Shown here: positions 3,543 to 5,660 of the stretch, piece after piece
Layout: every line of letters starts with the position of its first letter
Position numbering within the stretch: the first letter of the stretch is position 1
From: CAYLNM01 sp964385045
GTDB taxonomy: Bacteria; Planctomycetota; Phycisphaerae; Phycisphaerales; SM1A02
DNA: 5,660 nucleotides
Reading direction: 5' to 3'
Assembly: GCA_964385045.1 (NCBI GenBank)
Contig: CAYLNM010000217.1
Location: 1 to 5,660, forward strand
The notes under the pieces: model-generated
Told to the model about the DNA's origin: nothing
Database searches by the model: none
Seen by the model: only the letters and a program-made list of their open reading frames with translations
Made by a program: the position numbers and the translations under genes

Positions 3543-5585
3543 TCAGCACCCACCCTCCGTCGCCGTCCGCTCGTCGCTCGGCCGCATCGGCTCGCCGCTC
3601 GGCGGCATCCCCGGCGTCTTCGCCCGGGCTCCGTCACGGCCCACCGCGGCGGCCTCGGCCTCCGCCGCCGCCGGGTCCAGCACCGTCCGCACGTGCCGCG
3701 CGATCGACGCCGGGTCCAGGCCGGCTTCCTCGAGCTGCCAGCCGCGGGAGCCGTGGTGGATCCAGCGGTCCGGGATGCCCAGCCGCGTCACGCCCCGCGT
3801 GTCCAGCCCGGCGTCCACCATCGCGTCGATCACGCACGAGCCGAAGCCGCCCTCGAGCGAGTGGTCCTCGATCGTCACGATCGGCGTCCCCGCCTCGACG
3901 AGCCGCCGCAGCAGGCCGACGTCCACCGGCTTGGCGAACCGCCCGTCGTACAGGGCGACGCGGTACTCGCCCGCGAGCTGGTCGATCGCCTCCGCCGCCT
4001 CGATCGCCATCGTGCCGTAGGTCACCAGCGCGATGTCCGGCGACGCCGGCTCGACCAGGGCCCGCGCCCGGCCGAGCTCGAACGGCGGGCACTCGGCCCC
4101 CTCGTCGCCGGTGAACCGATCGCTCACGTTGTCCCGCGGATACCGCACCGCGCTCAGCCCGTCGTCGCAGCCCCGCATGAACTCGAGCGACGCCCGCAGG
4201 CTCGGCTCGTCCATCGCCGCCATCAGGACGGCGCCCGGCAGCGACCGCAGGATGCTCACGTCGCAGAAGCCGTGGTGCACCGCCCCGTCGCCGCCCACGA
4301 GCCCCGCCCGGTCGAGGCACAGCCGCACCGGCAGGTCCTGCAGCGACACCTCCTGGAACGCCTGGTCGAACGCCCGCTGGAGGAAGGTCGAGTACACCGC
4401 GAAGTAGGGCTTCCAGCCGGTCTTGGCGAGGCCGGCCATCATGTCCATCGCGTGGCTCTCGCAGATGCCCACGTCCCACGACCGCTCGGGGAACTTCGGC
4501 AGCACCTTCGCGAGGCCGGTGCCGTCGGGCATGGCCGCGGTGCAGGTCACGACCTCCTCGTCCCGCTCCATCACGTCGATGAGGGCGTCGGCGAACGCGG
4601 CCGTGAACGACCGGCCGCCGCTCGAGAGCTCCACGCGGCAGCCCTTGACGTTGAAGGGCTTGGGCGAGTGGAACGTGGTCGCGTCCTCCTCGCTGAAGTC
4701 GTGGCCCTTGCCCTTGACGGTGTGCACGTGCAGCACGATCGGGCGGTCCACGTCCTTCACGTCGAGGAGCATGTCGATCAGGGTCGGCAGGTCGTGCCCG
4801 TCGGTCGGGCCGATCGTCAGCAGGCCGAACTTCTCGAACCACGCGTCCTCGGTGACGGCGTCCTTGGCCATCTCGCCGAGGCGGTGGTACATGTCCCGCA
4901 GCTGCTCGCCGCCGGGCAGGTGGCTCAGGACGTCCTTGGTCGCCTGCTTCGCTCCGAGGTACGCGGGGTTCACCCGCATGCGGTCGAAGTACTGGGCGAC
5001 CGCCCCCTGCGGCCGGGCGATCGACATGCCGTTGTCATTGAGGACGACGAGGAACTGCCGCTTGAGCGTGCCCGCGTTGTTCAGGCCCTCCATCGCCACG
5101 CCGTTGACGATCGAGGCGTCGCCCACGATCGACACCACGCGGCGGCCGCCGGGATTGTCCTTGGAGTGGTAGCCCTCGCCCTTGAGGGCGTCGCCGCGGG
5201 CCATGCCGACCGCGGTGGACACCGCGGTGCCGGCGTGGCCGACCTGGAAGAGGTCCCAGCTCGACTCGCGCGGGTCGGGGAAGCCGGCCATGCCGCCGGG
5301 CTGCCGGAGCTTCTCCAGCATCGGCAGGCGGCCGGTGAGCAGCTTGTGCGGGTAGCACTGGTGCCCGACGTCGAAGAGCAGCCGGTCGCGGCCGAAGTCG
5401 AAGACGTAGTGCAGGGCGATCGTCAGCTCGACCACGCCGAGGTTCGGGGCGAAGTGCCCGCCGGTCCGCTTGATCTGCTCCGTGATCGCGTGGCGGATCT
5501 CGGCCGCGACCTCGGGCAGCCGCTCGACGGGCAGGGCCCGGAGATCGGCGGGGGTGCGGATCGCGGAGAGCAGCGGCAGGTCCAT
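3543..5585 (-). CDS. dxs: 1-deoxy-D-xylulose-5-phosphate synthase
   Basis: This cytoplasmic thiamine-diphosphate enzyme condenses pyruvate and glyceraldehyde 3-phosphate to DXP, the first step of the MEP isoprenoid pathway (also feeding thiamine and pyridoxal in many bacteria). The 680 residues cover the whole family. TPP domain: GGHFAPNLGVVELTIALHYVF (42-62, His44), VGHQCYPHKLLTGR (73-86), VGHAGTAVS (115-123), VGDASIVNG (154-162), and VLNDNGMSI (181-189; Asp156, Asn185 and Met187 in the usual metal/cofactor positions). Next come IGPTDGHD (258-265) and TVKGKGHDF (289-297). Pyrimidine domain: DVGICESHA with Glu376, the expected catalytic acid, then YSTFLQRAFDQ (398-408), DRAGLVGGDGAVHHG (425-439), AVRYPRDN (479-486). 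The C-terminal domain has TIEDHSLEGGFGS (571-583) and LGIPDRWIHHG (602-612). Two oddities: GDA replaces the canonical GDG, and about 45 Ala/Glu/Arg/Pro-rich residues extend beyond the usual end (the E. coli enzyme has 620). The N-terminus aligns with known enzymes, supporting the ATG at 5585. Confidence 0.96.
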   Translation of the reverse strand: MDLPLLSAIRTPADLRALPVERLPEVAAEIRHAITEQIKRTGGHFAPNLGVVELTIALHYVFDFGRDRLLFDVGHQCYPHKLLTGRLPMLEKLRQPGGMAGFPDPRESSWDLFQVGHAGTAVSTAVGMARGDALKGEGYHSKDNPGGRRVVSIVGDASIVNGVAMEGLNNAGTLKRQFLVVLNDNGMSIARPQGAVAQYFDRMRVNPAYLGAKQATKDVLSHLPGGEQLRDMYHRLGEMAKDAVTEDAWFEKFGLLTIGPTDGHDLPTLIDMLLDVKDVDRPIVLHVHTVKGKGHDFSEEDATTFHSPKPFNVKGCRVELSSGGRSFTAAFADALIDVMERDEEVVTCTAAMPDGTGLAKVLPKFPERSWDVGICESHAMDMMAGLAKTGWKPYFAVYSTFLQRAFDQAFQEVSLQDLPVRLCLDRAGLVGGDGAVHHGFCDVSILRSLPGAVLMAAMDEPSLRASLEFMRGCDDGLSAVRYPRDNVSDRFTGDEGAECPPFELGRARALVEPASPDIALVTYGTMAIEAAEAIDQLAGEYRVALYDGRFAKPVDVGLLRRLVEAGTPIVTIEDHSLEGGFGSCVIDAMVDAGLDTRGVTRLGIPDRWIHHGSRGWQLEEAGLDPASIARHVRTVLDPAAAEAEAAAVGRDGARAKTPGMPPSGEPMRPSDERTATEGGC

Positions 5586-5593
5586 GGGCTGGG

Positions 5594-5598
5594 TCCTT
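5594..5598 (-). promoter_or_regulatory. Ribosome binding site of dxs
   Basis: Read on the minus strand this is AAGGA, eight bases before the dxs ATG. It supports the chosen start. No other ATG, GTG or TTG in frame occurs between it and the window edge. Confidence 0.65.
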
Positions 5599-5599
5599 G

Positions 5600-5626
5600 G
5601 CCCCGCCGCGGTGCGACGAGCGGGGC
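5600..5626. other. Inverted repeat upstream of dxs
   Basis: GCCCCGC (5600-5606) and GCGGGGC (5620-5626) can pair over seven bases with a 13-base loop, directly upstream of the dxs ribosome binding site. It could be a leader structure of dxs or the terminator of a gene beyond the window. In DNA this GC-rich, a chance match is also possible. Confidence 0.3.
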
Positions 5627-5660
5627 GGATGGGGTGCCGGGGGCGGACGGGGGCGAGCGG

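Noticed and set aside
2345..4114. A 589-codon open frame on the plus strand.
   Set aside because: It lies antisense to the YcxB-like gene and the end of dxs and runs through the TMEM220-like gene in another frame. The product is Arg/Pro/Ala-rich and matches no family I recognise.
3634..4842. A 402-codon minus-strand frame inside dxs.
   Set aside because: It is a shifted-frame shadow of dxs. The dxs frame carries all catalytic motifs without interruption.
4423..5172. A 249-codon plus-strand frame opposite dxs.
   Set aside because: It is antisense to conserved dxs codons, has Ser/Arg/Thr-rich low-complexity content and shows no signature.
1..5660. CRISPR array, tRNA, rRNA, transposase or integrase remnants.
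   Set aside because: No regularly spaced repeats, no tRNA-like arms ending in a CCA-proximal stem, no rRNA blocks and no recombinase motifs were seen on either strand.

Overview
The window is about 5.7 kb of very GC-rich bacterial DNA. It carries five complete protein genes and the last 30 codons of a sixth. A futalosine-route menaquinone enzyme, an MEP-route isoprenoid enzyme and a secreted protein with a PEP-CTERM-type sorting tail, together with the strong G/C third-position bias, fit a Planctomycetota bacterium, perhaps of the Phycisphaerae lineage. This placement is inferred from gene content and style; there is no rRNA or other marker to fix it.

Layout, left to right. (1) At 2-94 (+) lies the C-terminal tail of an unidentified protein. 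(2) At 203-1153 (+) is mqnA, chorismate dehydratase, preceded by a 19-bp direct repeat and a TACGAT box placed so that the transcript could be leaderless. (3) At 1154-1517 is a gene-free stretch that probably holds the promoter and leader of the next gene. (4) At 1518-2264 (+) is an exported protein with a signal peptide, a VPLPA/PEP-CTERM-like tail and a single Cys plus a Gln-x-Ala-Ile-Trp motif, which resembles the Cys-Gln pair of thioester-domain adhesins. It ends in a strong C(UUCG)G hairpin. (5) At 2411-2947 (-) is a two-helix YcxB-like membrane protein. (6) At 3144-3509 (+), divergent from it, is a four-helix TMEM220-like membrane protein. (7) At 3543-5585 (-), convergent with gene 6 and separated from it by a hairpin, is dxs, 1-deoxy-D-xylulose-5-phosphate synthase.

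How the genes relate. mqnA (the naphthoquinone ring precursor) and dxs (isoprenoid precursors, including the menaquinone side chain) both feed quinone synthesis. They are far apart on opposite strands, however, and do not form an operon. The PEP-CTERM-type gene is a separate transcription unit with visibly more A/T-ending codons than its neighbours. No exosortase, CRISPR array, tRNA, rRNA or transposase is visible. The most interesting lead is the possible combination of an internal thioester with exosortase-type surface sorting in the 1518-2264 protein. Nothing here amounts to a clearly new multi-gene system.
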